Part shown: piece by piece, positions 1 through 8,316 of the stretch
Layout of the letters: every line of letters starts with the position of its first letter
How positions within the stretch are numbered: the first letter of the stretch is position 1
Source of the DNA: Jiella avicenniae
GTDB lineage: Bacteria > Pseudomonadota > Alphaproteobacteria > Rhizobiales > Rhizobiaceae
Assembly: GCF_021390325.1 (NCBI RefSeq)
Contig: NZ_JAJUWU010000006.1
Span: forward strand, 1 to 64,000
DNA length: 64,000 nt
Reading direction: 5' to 3'
Notes under the pieces: model-generated
The model's database searches: none
What the model was told of the DNA's origin: nothing
The model's input: the letters and a program-made list of their open reading frames with translations, nothing else
Program-made: the position numbers and the translations under genes

Positions 1-93
1 CCACCCCTGTGGGGGGGGGGGGGGGTGTGGGGGGGGGGGGGGGGGGGGGGGGGGGGGGCGGGCCCGGCCCCCCCCCCCCCCCCGCCCTCTGGC
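1..93. other. G/C homopolymer contig edge
   Basis: Long G runs, broken only by single T or C bases, are followed by a C run; ordinary coding sequence resumes near base 94. Nothing biological is supported. It resembles poly-G sequencing or assembly noise at a contig end, and it lies just past the stop codon of the first gene. Confidence 0.7.
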
Positions 94-96
94 GTC

Positions 97-1710
97 TCAG
101 GCCTCGAACTTCAGCGGCCGGGCGTCGATCTGGCGGTGGAACCAGAACTCGTAGCCGTCGAGATTTTCGGCCATCGCCGAGTTCAGGGTCGGCTGCCACA
201 GCGGGATGCGCGGCAGATCGTCGATGGCGATCTCGATCATCCGCCTGACGTTCGGCGCATAGTCCGGCGCGTCGACGGGCATCGGCAGCGTCGCGTCGAC
301 GAGCTTCTGCATTTCCGGATTGTCGTAGTTCGAGGCGTTGAAGAGGTTGCCCTTCAGATAGGAGAAGTAGAAGTAGTAATCCGGGGTATCGAGCCAGCCG
401 CCGAAATTCTCGAGCAAGAGCGGCAGGCGCTTCTCGACCAGCGCGATGGTGCGCCAGTTCGCCCCGGGAATCTTCTCCAGCGTCACGTTGATGCCGATCT
501 GGCGCAGCGAATCCTGGATCAGCGCCGCCGCCGGCTCGCCCCAGTCGGCGAAGTCGAGGCTGAAGGACAGGGGAACGTCGAAACCCTTGGCATAGTCGGT
601 CTCGGCCAGCAGCGAGCGCGCCTTGTCGAGGTCGGTCGTGTAGGGGAAGGGCTGCGGCCAGCTGATGTCCTGCGGCGCCGTGCTCTCGCCGCCCCACAGC
701 GGGACGCCGAGCCCGTAGGCGGCCTGATCGAAGAGCTGCTGATAGGGCAGCGCCCAGGCCAGTGCCTGGCGCACCCTTTTGTCCTTGAACGGCTCGAAGG
801 TCAGATTGGGGCAGAGCGTGTGGATGCAGTTGGCGATCGGCGAGCCGACGACCTTCACGGTCTTGGAATCCTTGAGATCCTTGGCATCCTTGTTGGGGAT
901 GTCGAAGGACAGGGTCACGTCGCCGCGCTCGACGAGGGCACGCCGGGTCGACAGGCTCGGAACCTCGCGGACGATGACCCGCTCCATCGCCGGGACCGGG
1001 CCGCAGGTCCACGCTTCGTTGCGCGCATAGACGATCTGCTGGCCGGGATCCCAGCGTTCCACCTTGAAGGCGCCGCCACCGGCGGGTGTGCGGTGGAGAT
1101 AGTCGCTCGCCCAGGGGTCGGCGTCGGTGGCGTTTTCGAGGGCGAGCTTGGAATTGATGACGATGGCGACGGGCACGCCGAGATCGGGCAGCGACAGTTT
1201 CGACGGCTCCTTCAGGTCGACCCGGAAGGTAGCCTCGTCGACGGCGACGAACTGAGCCGGATCGGTGAACCCGCCGGCGCCCATCTGCGATTTGGGAAAC
1301 CCGCCGAGGGCGAGCGCCCGTTCGAACGACCAGCGCACGTCCTCGGCCGTCACCTTCGCGCCGTCCCAGAACTTCGCGTCGGACCTGAGCTTGAAGGTGA
1401 TCGACTTGCCGTCCTCGGCGCTCTCCCAGCTTTCGGCGAGTTCCGGCACGACCTGCGAATAGTCGAAGGTATAGGAGCCGTCCTCGCGCTGATTGACCCC
1501 GAAGCTCACCAGCCGGTCGTAGACGTTGACCGCCACCTGATAGCTCGGCCGGTTGGTGCCAGTGCGATGGATGTCGAGACTGTTGATCGATCCGCCGGTG
1601 ACGACGACGGCCTGCTGGCGGCCCTGCGCATGGGCGAGGTTGCGCAGAAAGGGAAGGTTGGCCGCGGCGAGGCCGCCGGCGGTGGCCTTGAAGAATGTTC
1701 TGCGATCCAT
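97..1710 (-). CDS. ABC transporter family-5 substrate-binding protein, Tat-exported
   Basis: A periplasmic solute-binding protein of the peptide/nickel (SBP family 5) class, 537 residues, the normal family length. The N-terminus DRRTFFK followed by an alanine-rich hydrophobic stretch ending in AHA is a twin-arginine signal, so export after folding is likely. The body shows typical family features: a PELAESWE-like segment, an AEDVRWSFERAL segment, and a C-terminal part reading PRIPLWQ. No family-5 permease or ATPase lies next to it; the upstream transporter genes on this strand are of the amino-acid type. It is therefore either an orphan binding protein or its partners lie beyond the window edge. 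A sigma-54-like promoter sits about 100 bases upstream, so it can be transcribed alone. The substrate is unknown. Confidence 0.9.
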   Translation of the reverse strand: MDRRTFFKATAGGLAAANLPFLRNLAHAQGRQQAVVVTGGSINSLDIHRTGTNRPSYQVAVNVYDRLVSFGVNQREDGSYTFDYSQVVPELAESWESAEDGKSITFKLRSDAKFWDGAKVTAEDVRWSFERALALGGFPKSQMGAGGFTDPAQFVAVDEATFRVDLKEPSKLSLPDLGVPVAIVINSKLALENATDADPWASDYLHRTPAGGGAFKVERWDPGQQIVYARNEAWTCGPVPAMERVIVREVPSLSTRRALVERGDVTLSFDIPNKDAKDLKDSKTVKVVGSPIANCIHTLCPNLTFEPFKDKRVRQALAWALPYQQLFDQAAYGLGVPLWGGESTAPQDISWPQPFPYTTDLDKARSLLAETDYAKGFDVPLSFSLDFADWGEPAAALIQDSLRQIGINVTLEKIPGANWRTIALVEKRLPLLLENFGGWLDTPDYYFYFSYLKGNLFNASNYDNPEMQKLVDATLPMPVDAPDYAPNVRRMIEIAIDDLPRIPLWQPTLNSAMAENLDGYEFWFHRQIDARPLKFEA

Positions 1711-2099
1711 GATCTGTCCTTGCTGGCTTGGGATGGAAATGGAAAAGGCCTTGGAGCGAACGAGATGGTCTTTGGGGGCCGGAGTCGGTTATGTCGTGAA
1801 ATTGCATGCAATCATCGTGCCAAGACGAAAGTGCAGGATTTTCAGTGGGATGAGAATTTTCGCCCGAAGGTCACTGCCTGTTTCCTGTGCGATGGCGCGA
1901 AACTTCGGGCATCGAAGGGGGCACGCGGCGCGGCGTCGACGTCGGTCGCCGCAAGGCCTCGCTCACCCGGCGCGGATGGCCGGCGTTTGGGTCGCGCGCG
2001 CCCAGCTACGGCCGGCGTTCCAGGCGAGAGCCGTTGGAAATGGGCTTCGGTCGCGCCGGTCGGGTCGTGCGCCGTCTTCGATCTTCGCCGGATCCGGCG
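1711..2099. other. Intergenic region with sigma-54 promoter
   Basis: No gene is supported here. The region holds the sigma-54-like promoter at 1806-1823 for the binding protein downstream. A 14-base palindrome (CGCCGGATCCGGCG) lies just after the stop of the ATPase gene; it has no T tract, so a terminator is not supported. Confidence 0.5.
1806..1823 (-). promoter_or_regulatory. sigma-54 (-24/-12) promoter
   Basis: Read on the minus strand the sequence is TTGGCACGATGATTGCAT. It matches the RpoN consensus TGGCACG-N4-TTGC with GG and GC exactly ten bases apart. The predicted start of transcription, near 1796, leaves a leader of about 85 bases before the family-5 binding protein. I saw no clear NtrC-type activator site upstream. 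Confidence 0.75.
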
Positions 2100-2888
2100 C
2101 TATTGCGCCGAGTAGCGCAGCAGGAACTGCCGGGCACGATCGGTCTTCGGCCGGGTGAAGAACTCTTCGGGCGCCCCGCTTTCGACGATCCGGCCCTGGT
2201 CGAGAAACACCACCCGGCTGGCCACGTCCCGCGCAAAGGCCATCTCGTGGGTCACCACGACCATGGTCATGCCCTCGCGGGCGAGATCCTTCATCACAGC
2301 CAGCACTTCGCCGACGAGTTCCGGGTCGAGCGCACTGGTCGGCTCATCGAACAGCAGCAGATCGGGTTTCATGGCCAGTGCCCGGGCGATGCCGACCCGC
2401 TGCTTCTGGCCGCCGGAGAGTCGCGCCGGATACTGCCCCGCCTTGTCGGCGATGCCGACCCGCTGGAGCAGCGCCTCCGCCTCGCGCCGGACCTCCGCCT
2501 TGTCCCGGCGCTGCACGTGGATCGGCGCTTCCATGACGTTTTCGAGCACGGTCAGGTGCGGCCAGAGGGCGAAATGCTGGAACACCATGCCGATGCGCGT
2601 TCGGATCGCGGCGAGTTCCCTGTCGTTCATGACGATGTTGCCGGACGGGCGGATGCCGATCCTCTGGCCCTTCAGGACGATGAAGCCGGCGTCCGGCTCC
2701 TCGAGCCAGTTGAGGCAGCGCAGGAAGGTCGATTTTCCCGACCCGGAGGGGCCGAGGAGGCAGACGGTCTCGCCCTTTCGGACGGTCAGCTCCATGTCGG
2801 TGAGAACCGTATTGGCGCCGAAAGACTTCGAGACGCCGTGCGCGGCGAGCACCACCGGCGCTTCGGCGTCATCCATGGGCGGGGTCAT
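2100..2888 (-). CDS. Polar amino-acid ABC transporter ATP-binding protein
   Basis: A cytoplasmic ATPase of the HisP/GlnQ class, 262 residues, that powers the two permeases encoded just upstream. Visible motifs are the Walker A loop GPSGSGKST, the signature LSGGQKQR, the Walker B segment [13 protein letters not shown] and the switch histidine in VVVTHEM. The start at 2888 is preceded by GGAG at suitable distance; a second in-frame ATG lies four codons later. It follows the permease gene by 10 bases and ends the operon binding protein, permease, permease, ATPase. The substrate cannot be read from this subunit. Confidence 0.93.
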   Translation of the reverse strand: MTPPMDDAEAPVVLAAHGVSKSFGANTVLTDMELTVRKGETVCLLGPSGSGKSTFLRCLNWLEEPDAGFIVLKGQRIGIRPSGNIVMNDRELAAIRTRIGMVFQHFALWPHLTVLENVMEAPIHVQRRDKAEVRREAEALLQRVGIADKAGQYPARLSGGQKQRVGIARALAMKPDLLLFDEPTSALDPELVGEVLAVMKDLAREGMTMVVVTHEMAFARDVASRVVFLDQGRIVESGAPEEFFTRPKTDRARQFLLRYSAQ

Positions 2889-2898
2889 TGCAGCTCCG

Positions 2899-3552
2899 TC
2901 ATTGCCGGGCCTTCGCGACGCGTCCGACGAAGGCGACGCCGGTCTCGATCGCCATGCAGGTGATCCAGTAGAGGGCGATCGCCGCGACGAAGGAGGCGAA
3001 GGGCACGAAATAGGTGGTCTGGATGGCCATCGCCGCCTGGGTCAGTTCCGCCACCGCGATGATCGTCAGGAAGGCGCTGTCCTTGATGATCTGGATCGTC
3101 TGGTTGCCGATCATCGGCACGGCGGCGAAGAACACCGGCGGCAGGATGATCCGCCGCACGAGCTTCAGCCCGTGGAAGCCGAAGGCGTGGCCCGCCTCGA
3201 TCGATTCCTTGGGAAGATTCGCCCAGGCGGCGCGCAGCAATTCGGCCATGTAGGCGACGTTGTAGACGATCAGCGCGATGAGGCCGGAGGTCCAGTTGCT
3301 CATCCTGATGCCGAAGCTCGGCAGGCCGTAATAGATCAGATAGGCGAGCAGCAGGAACGGCACGCAGCGCATCGCGTCGACATAGACGGTCGCGCCGATG
3401 CGGGCCGCCTTGCTGCGCGCCATCAGCGCCATGGCGAGAAGCGCGCCGAGGACGAGCGAGACGACGGCGGCGATGGCCGACAGGGCGATGGTGTTGGCAA
3501 AGCCCGACAGGAGGACGTCGCGATTGTCCCAGACGATGGTGAAACCGTTCAT
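2899..3552 (-). CDS. Polar amino-acid ABC transporter permease (second)
   Basis: An inner-membrane permease of the HisMQ type, 217 residues, with several hydrophobic helices. The ATPase-coupling EAA loop is recognisable as [24 protein letters not shown]. Its ATG overlaps the stop codon of the preceding permease by four bases (ATGA), so translation is coupled. The pair forms the heteromeric membrane channel for the family-3 binding protein at the head of the operon. Confidence 0.92.
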   Translation of the reverse strand: MNGFTIVWDNRDVLLSGFANTIALSAIAAVVSLVLGALLAMALMARSKAARIGATVYVDAMRCVPFLLLAYLIYYGLPSFGIRMSNWTSGLIALIVYNVAYMAELLRAAWANLPKESIEAGHAFGFHGLKLVRRIILPPVFFAAVPMIGNQTIQIIKDSAFLTIIAVAELTQAAMAIQTTYFVPFASFVAAIALYWITCMAIETGVAFVGRVAKARQ

Positions 3553-4199
3553 CGCAGCGCCTCCATTTCGGCGGCGCGACGGCGCTCGATCAGCCGCTGC
3601 GTCATGACGAAGACCGCGACGATCAGGCTGTAGAGGACGAGGGCGACGACGAAGGGCGGCAGCGGATCGTAGGTCCGTGCGCCGACGCGGGAGGCGGCGC
3701 GGGTGATGTCGACGAGGCCGAGGACGGCGATCGCCGGGCTCGACTTCACCTGCAGCGTCATTTCGTTGACGAGCGCCGGCAGGGCCGAATGGACGAGCTG
3801 GGGAAAGACGATACGGCGGAAGCGCAGGCCCCTCGTCATGCCGAAGGCACGGGCCGATTCGAGCTGCTCGCGCGGAAAGCTCATCAGGGCGCCGCGCCAG
3901 ATCTCGGTGTTGAACGCCGCCGTCGACAAAGTGAGCGTGACGACGGCGGCGGTGACGGCGCCGAGCGAGATCCCCACCACCGGCAGGGCAAAGAAGATCA
4001 GGAGCGCCAGCGTCACCGCGGGCGAGGCCCGGATGACGCTGACATAGACGACGACGAAACGGTCGAGAACGGGGACGCTGGACCAGCGAATGAGGGCGAA
4101 GCCGAGGCCGAGCGGCAGGCCGATGACGATGCTCGCGAGCGAGATCGACACCGTGAACACGGCGCCCTGAAATATGGCGTAGACGTCGTACCAGGTCAT
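3549..4199 (-). CDS. Polar amino-acid ABC transporter permease (first)
   Basis: A 216-residue inner-membrane permease of the HisMQ family. The EAA loop appears as EQLESARAFGMTRG followed by a RIVFPQ segment. The ATG at 4199 follows a GAAAGGA ribosome-binding site placed in the 38-base gap after the binding-protein gene. It is translationally coupled to the second permease. Hydrophobic segments run through most of the protein and a basic RRR stretch sits near the C-terminus. Confidence 0.92.
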   Translation of the reverse strand: MTWYDVYAIFQGAVFTVSISLASIVIGLPLGLGFALIRWSSVPVLDRFVVVYVSVIRASPAVTLALLIFFALPVVGISLGAVTAAVVTLTLSTAAFNTEIWRGALMSFPREQLESARAFGMTRGLRFRRIVFPQLVHSALPALVNEMTLQVKSSPAIAVLGLVDITRAASRVGARTYDPLPPFVVALVLYSLIVAVFVMTQRLIERRRAAEMEALR

Positions 4200-4237
4200 G
4201 CGGCGATCCGGCGTCCTTTCAACTCACACCGCTCGGA

Positions 4238-5092
4238 TCACTTGATGGCTTCCGGCATGTCCTCGAACGACGCGCCGAACCACTTCTTCTGCAGCTCGTA
4301 CATCGTGCCGTCCTTGCGGGCCTCGAGCAGGACCGAACTGACGTATTCGACCAGCGCGTCGTTGCCCTTGGCCGTCGCCCAGGCGATGTAGACCGGTTCC
4401 GAAACCGCTTCGCCGAGTTCGAAGACGTCGGGCTTCTCGTTGACCAGCGCCTGGACGTTGATCAGCGTGTTGACGACGGCGTCGGTGCGGCCGATGGCGA
4501 GATCCTGATAGGCTTCCGGATAGCTCTGATATTCGACGATCCTGGCAATGCCCGCGCCGCCGTCCGCCTTCAGCTTCGCGTCGAAGGTCTGCAGGTGCTT
4601 GAGCATGGCGCTGCCGGCCTGAACGCCGACGGTCTTGCCGCTGAGATCGCTCGCCGAGGCGATGCCGTCCTGTCCCTTCTTCATCACGTAGAAGCTGGTG
4701 GATTCGGCGACCGGGCTGGTGAAGGCGAGGGTCTGCTTGCGCTCGTCGTTGACGAGGACGGCGGTGACGGCCATGTCGTACTTGCCCGTCGTCACGCCCG
4801 GCAGGATGCCCGCCCAGGGGATGATGTCCTGCTCGATCTCGAACGGCGCCTTCTCGCGGACGAGATCGAGAAGTGCGTTGTCGTAACCGCTCGGCTTGCC
4901 GTCCTCGATGAATTCGAATGGATGGAAATCGTCCTCGGTGGCGACATGCATCGTGCCGCTCGACTTGATCGCCTCCAGATCCGCGGCTTTCGCATCACTG
5001 ACGCCGGCACCGGCCAGAGGCGCCAGGAGGACGGCTGCAAGCGCGAGACGCCGCAAGGCGAAGCGCGGAAGAAGATCACGGTCGAGGCGCAT
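4238..5092 (-). CDS. Amino-acid-type (family 3) ABC substrate-binding protein
   Basis: A periplasmic binding protein of 284 residues, first gene of the ABC operon. The start at 5092 gives a classic Sec signal: basic MRLDRDLLPRFALRR, a leucine/alanine core, then a likely cut after the DAKA stretch. The mature part has the family-3 pattern, with FHPFEFIEDGKPSGYDNAL near the N-terminus, a GKYDMAVTAV segment and the LSGKTVGVQAGSA motif. An upstream in-frame ATG would only add a proline/arginine-rich leader without homology, so I reject it. The divergent DUF1989 and ureohydrolase genes suggest an amino or guanidino nitrogen compound as ligand; that is inference. Confidence 0.92.
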   Translation of the reverse strand: MRLDRDLLPRFALRRLALAAVLLAPLAGAGVSDAKAADLEAIKSSGTMHVATEDDFHPFEFIEDGKPSGYDNALLDLVREKAPFEIEQDIIPWAGILPGVTTGKYDMAVTAVLVNDERKQTLAFTSPVAESTSFYVMKKGQDGIASASDLSGKTVGVQAGSAMLKHLQTFDAKLKADGGAGIARIVEYQSYPEAYQDLAIGRTDAVVNTLINVQALVNEKPDVFELGEAVSEPVYIAWATAKGNDALVEYVSSVLLEARKDGTMYELQKKWFGASFEDMPEAIK

Positions 5093-5234
5093 TGGGGGCT
5101 CCTGTTCATCAGGCTGAAAAGGCGCAGCCGGCGGGGCTGCTGGGGTGACGATCGACGCCGTGCCGAAAGGCGCCGTCTTTCGCCAGCCGGGCTGGCGTCG
5201 AGGGCGTGACGGACGGCCAATCGTAAGCATGCTG

Positions 5235-5251
5235 AGCAAGTGTCGTGCCAA
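5235..5251 (-). promoter_or_regulatory. sigma-54 promoter of the ABC operon
   Basis: On the minus strand the sequence reads TTGGCACGACACTTGCT, an exact fit to TGGCACG-N4-TTGCT with GG and GC ten bases apart. It lies about 145 bases upstream of the binding-protein start and points at it. Confidence 0.75.
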
Positions 5252-5528
5252 GCCGCCCGGACGGTGCCGGACGCGGCTGTTCCGTTGGAATCCCTCCAAT
5301 CGCGACCGGAAGCGCCCGCTGTCGCCGGCCGACACGGTCGCGGCGGCTTCGCCCATTAACTGGGCAACAGGCGAGATCTCTGCCTAGCTTTCAGGCGCAA
5401 ATCGTCAGTATGCTGATGGTATCTGCGCTCTTGGGTCGGCGCCATGACGGTCGGCGATCGATACGCGCCAAATGCCGACGGCAGGGTGTTACTTTCAGTG
5501 TGCTGCACAATTGCCTCGCTGCCGCGTA

Positions 5529-5543
5529 TGGCCCGCCGCTTGC
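5529..5543 (+). promoter_or_regulatory. Probable sigma-54 promoter of the DUF1989 operon
   Basis: The plus-strand sequence TGGCCCGCCGCTTGC keeps the GG-N10-GC spacing and differs from the consensus only in the first part (CCCG for CACG). It lies about 65 bases before the DUF1989 start. It is weaker than the two minus-strand sites; the value lies in all three flanking one gene cluster. Confidence 0.5.
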
Positions 5544-5608
5544 TTGCGTCCCGCACGACGCGGCCGTCGCGGTCGCACCCATCCGATCAGCCATTCTGGA
5601 GCTTTGCC

Positions 5609-6241
5609 ATGACATCCCCCACCCGACCGGCCTCCGCCGCCGCATCGACCGAGATCGTTCCCCCCGGCGGGCGCTGGTCCGGCCGGCTGGAAGCCGGCGA
5701 CCGGCTGCGCATCACCGATATCGAGGGCCAGCAGGCGGTGGATTTCCTCTGCTACGGCGCCGACATGCCGCTCGACAGGATGAATCTTCCGAACACGATC
5801 AAGCTCAACAAGTCGCTCTACGTGACCAGGGGCTGCCGGATCTATTCCGATCACGCCCGCGTCCTGTTCACGGTCGAGGAGGACAGCTGCGGCTATCACG
5901 ACACGCTGGCGGGCTGCTGCAGCAACGAGAGCAACAAGCTTCGCTACGACGTCGACACCACGGCGAGCTGCCGCGCCAACTTCATCGCCGAGCTGTCGAA
6001 ATGGGGGCTCGGTCCCTCGGAGATCGTCTCGAACATCAACTTCTTCATGCGGGTCCCCTTCAAAGAGGACGGCCATGTCGTCATCGCCGACGGCATCTCG
6101 AAAGCCGGCGACCACGTGGTGCTGAAGGCGGAGCGGCCGGTGCTCGCGGTTCTGTCCAACTGTCCGCAGGAACACAATCCGGCGGCTGGCGGTAAGCCGA
6201 CGCCGATCGAGGTCGAGGTCATCCGCGCCGCTTCGCTCTGA
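5609..6241 (+). CDS. DUF1989 (urea carboxylase-associated) family protein
   Basis: A soluble protein of 210 residues of the DUF1989 family. Recognisable are the GGRWSGRLEAGDRLRITDIEG opening, the ADxxDRMN-like segment DMPLDRMNLPNTIK, and the conserved cysteine/histidine region SCGYHDTLAGCCSNE. Two DUF1989 paralogues form the carboxyguanidine deiminase that works beside urea/guanidine carboxylase in other bacteria; here there is one copy and no carboxylase in view. The chosen ATG at 5609 begins the conserved part; longer readings upstream lack homology. It is 11 bases ahead of a ureohydrolase gene, so the two are surely co-transcribed. A role in guanidino or urea nitrogen release is likely, but the exact reaction is unknown. 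Confidence 0.85.
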   Translation: MTSPTRPASAAASTEIVPPGGRWSGRLEAGDRLRITDIEGQQAVDFLCYGADMPLDRMNLPNTIKLNKSLYVTRGCRIYSDHARVLFTVEEDSCGYHDTLAGCCSNESNKLRYDVDTTASCRANFIAELSKWGLGPSEIVSNINFFMRVPFKEDGHVVIADGISKAGDHVVLKAERPVLAVLSNCPQEHNPAAGGKPTPIEVEVIRAASL

Positions 6242-6252
6242 AAGATCCCGTC

Positions 6253-7218
6253 ATGGCTGAACACGGATACGCCTCGGGCCGGCTCAACCTTCCCTTCGTC
6301 GGCATCTCCACCTTCGCGAAAAGCCCCTATGTCGGCGACTGGGACGCCATCGAGGCCGATGTCGCCGTCCTTGGCGCTCCCTTCGACATGGGGACGCAGT
6401 GGCGCTCCGGCGCCCGCTTCGGGCCGCGCGGCATCCGCGAGGCCTCGACGCTGTTTTCCTTCGGCCATGCCGGCGCATACGATCACGAGGACGACGTCAC
6501 CTATCTCGACGACGTGCGGATCGTCGATCTCGGCGATGCCGACATGGTGCACACCGACACCGCGACGAGCCACGCCAATATCGAGGCGGGGGTGCGCAAG
6601 ATCCTCGCCGCCGGGGCGTTGCCCGTCGTGCTGGGGGGCGATCACTCGATCAACATCCCCTGCATCGCCGCCTTTTCCGATCAGGAGCCGGTGCATCTGG
6701 TCCAGATCGATGCCCATCTCGACTTCGTCGACGAGCGCCACGGCGTCCGATACGGCCACGGCAATCCGATGCGTCGGGCGGCGGAGCAATCCCATGTCAC
6801 CGGGCTGACGCAGATCGGCATCCGCAACGTCTCCTCCACCGCCAGGGAAGGCTACGAGGCGGCCCGTGCCATGGGATCGGACATCCTGTCGGTGCGCGAC
6901 CTCCGCCGGCTCGGCGTCGCCGCCGTGCTCGAGCGCATTCCCGCCGGCAAGCGCTATTATCTCACCCTCGACATCGACGGGTTCGATCCCTCGATCGCAC
7001 CGGGAACCGGAACGCCGAGCCATGGCGGCTTTCTCTATTACGAGGTGCTGGAGTTGATCGCCGGGCTGGCGGCGCGGGGCGAGATCGTCGGCATCGATCT
7101 CGTCGAGGTGGCGCCGCCCTATGATCCGGCGGAGGTCACCGCGATCCTCGCGGCGCAGGTTCTGCTCAATGCGATCGGCCGGATCTTCCATGCCCGCAAA
7201 TCGCGCGGTGGCCTCTGA
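6253..7218 (+). CDS. Agmatinase-family ureohydrolase
   Basis: A cytoplasmic metalloenzyme of 321 residues in the arginase/agmatinase superfamily, which cuts urea from a guanidino compound using a two-metal centre. All six metal ligands are present: H131 in GGDHS, D153, H155 and D157 in DAHLD, and D240 and D242 in DIDGFDP. The TPSHGG segment after the last ligand pair is typical of agmatinase-like members. The same fold includes guanidinobutyrase, guanidinopropionase and guanidine hydrolase, so substrate choice is open. It is the second gene after DUF1989 and stands opposite an amino-acid ABC operon. Together these suggest import of a guanidino compound and release of its nitrogen. Confidence 0.88.
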   Translation: MAEHGYASGRLNLPFVGISTFAKSPYVGDWDAIEADVAVLGAPFDMGTQWRSGARFGPRGIREASTLFSFGHAGAYDHEDDVTYLDDVRIVDLGDADMVHTDTATSHANIEAGVRKILAAGALPVVLGGDHSINIPCIAAFSDQEPVHLVQIDAHLDFVDERHGVRYGHGNPMRRAAEQSHVTGLTQIGIRNVSSTAREGYEAARAMGSDILSVRDLRRLGVAAVLERIPAGKRYYLTLDIDGFDPSIAPGTGTPSHGGFLYYEVLELIAGLAARGEIVGIDLVEVAPPYDPAEVTAILAAQVLLNAIGRIFHARKSRGGL

Positions 7219-7281
7219 CCGAGCCGGGCGCAAGCCGTTCACCAAAAAGCGACGGGCGCGATTGATGTCGCGGCCGTCGCC

Positions 7282-7665
7282 TCAATCCGCGGTCAGCGAA
7301 ACATGCGCCGCGACGATCCGCCAGCCTTGCGGCATGCGCGCCCAGGTCTGCATTTGCCGGCCGATGCGGCTGGTCGCGGTGCGATGAAACAGGGTCGAGG
7401 CGGTGGCGAAGTCCGCGCCGAAGGTGGTGATGACGGTCTGCGAGAGTTCGCGCTCGAGGCCCTTGGCCGGGCGTGCGGCCCGGAATGCCTGGATCGCGGC
7501 ATAACCATAGAGATTTTCCGACGCGCCGTAGCGCACCGTCAGGCCGCTCTGCCAGAACAGTTCGTCGAGGACGGCGACGTCGTTCGAGGTCAGTGCCGCC
7601 TCGTATCTTGCAAAGGCGGCCTCGACTTCGGCGACGATCTCCGGCCGGTTCACTTCGAACGTCAT
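7282..7665 (-). CDS. HpxZ/AtzH-like small protein (SnoaL-like fold)
   Basis: A cytoplasmic protein of 127 residues resembling HpxZ (oxalurate catabolism) and AtzH (1-carboxybiuret hydrolase partner), which share an NTF2/SnoaL-like fold. Seen in the sequence are the opening [21 protein letters not shown], the LFWQS segment and the C-terminal [11 protein letters not shown]. In known systems this protein stabilises an amidase; no amidase gene is in the window. It lies 52 bases after marR on the same strand and probably ends the operon of the molybdenum hydroxylase, hinting at an N-heterocycle as substrate. Its start was set at the ATG that opens the conserved part. Confidence 0.8.
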   Translation of the reverse strand: MTFEVNRPEIVAEVEAAFARYEAALTSNDVAVLDELFWQSGLTVRYGASENLYGYAAIQAFRAARPAKGLERELSQTVITTFGADFATASTLFHRTATSRIGRQMQTWARMPQGWRIVAAHVSLTAD

Positions 7666-7717
7666 GATCTGCACTCCGTTTTCGCCGTGGCGGTGCCGAG
7701 GCCCCCTCGCGTCGCCG

Positions 7718-8254
7718 TCAGGTGAGCCGCAGGGGGGCGCGGCCGACGTCGTTGTTGGCTTCGACCAGTGTGACGAGACTGTCGACGAAGCGCCGGCGTT
7801 CCTCCGCCGGCAACGACTGCACGGTCCGGTCATGGGCGCGGGCGGCGGCCGCCTTGATCCGCTCGAGCGTCGCCTGGCCGACGGTCGTCAGGCTGACGAG
7901 CTTGCGACGGCGGTCCTTGGCCGCGACGCGCCGGCGGATCAGCCCGCGCTTCTGCAGCCGGACCAGGACGTCGGCCGTGTTGGTGCGGTCGAGGCCGACC
8001 GCCTGGCCGAGGGTGGTCTGCTCGCAGCTTCCGGTTTCTTCCAGCGCCGAGAGGATGGAGAACTGGACCGGCGTGATGTTCTCGCCGGCGCATTCCTCGG
8101 CAAACAGCGCGACATGGATCTGGTGCAGCCGCCGGATGAGAAAGCCCGGGCGCTCGCGCAGGGCGGCCAGTGCCGGGCTTTCGGCGCTTTCGCCCGTAAA
8201 GGCCGGATCGTCGATGGCCGTTTCGGGGGAATCGTCTGAAGAAACCTGTGTCAT
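7718..8254 (-). CDS. MarR family transcriptional regulator
   Basis: A 178-residue DNA-binding protein with a winged-helix domain. Seen in order are a helix near [13 protein letters not shown], the segment [14 protein letters not shown], the recognition region [25 protein letters not shown], and the basic wing [13 protein letters not shown], which is the classic MarR DRR motif. The first ~35 residues are acidic and probably disordered. It lies 62 bases after the Fe-S subunit gene on the same strand, so it probably regulates the hydroxylase operon in response to an aromatic or heterocyclic ligand. Its likely target is the repeated element in the promoter at 12844-12871. Confidence 0.9.
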   Translation of the reverse strand: MTQVSSDDSPETAIDDPAFTGESAESPALAALRERPGFLIRRLHQIHVALFAEECAGENITPVQFSILSALEETGSCEQTTLGQAVGLDRTNTADVLVRLQKRGLIRRRVAAKDRRRKLVSLTTVGQATLERIKAAAARAHDRTVQSLPAEERRRFVDSLVTLVEANNDVGRAPLRLT

Positions 8255-8316
8255 GATGTCATCAAGCAGATCTGAACGGAGATCGTCAGGAAAAAATCCG
8301 TTGGCCGCAACGTGGA

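Larger units (their letters stand above)
5093..5608. other. Divergent intergenic region
   Basis: This 516-base control region lies between the ABC operon (minus strand) and the DUF1989/ureohydrolase operon (plus strand). It contains one sigma-54-like promoter facing each way (5235-5251 and 5529-5543). I looked for a ykkC-type guanidine riboswitch and did not recognise one. No coding sequence is supported. Confidence 0.6.

Noticed and set aside
25-2115. Plus-strand open frame opposite the first binding protein
   Set aside because: It is antisense to a gene with clear family motifs and begins inside the G homopolymer; composition is what high-GC antisense frames show.
5093-5608. ykkC guanidine riboswitch before DUF1989
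   Set aside because: No recognisable riboswitch core sequence was seen; sigma-54 promoters explain the region better.
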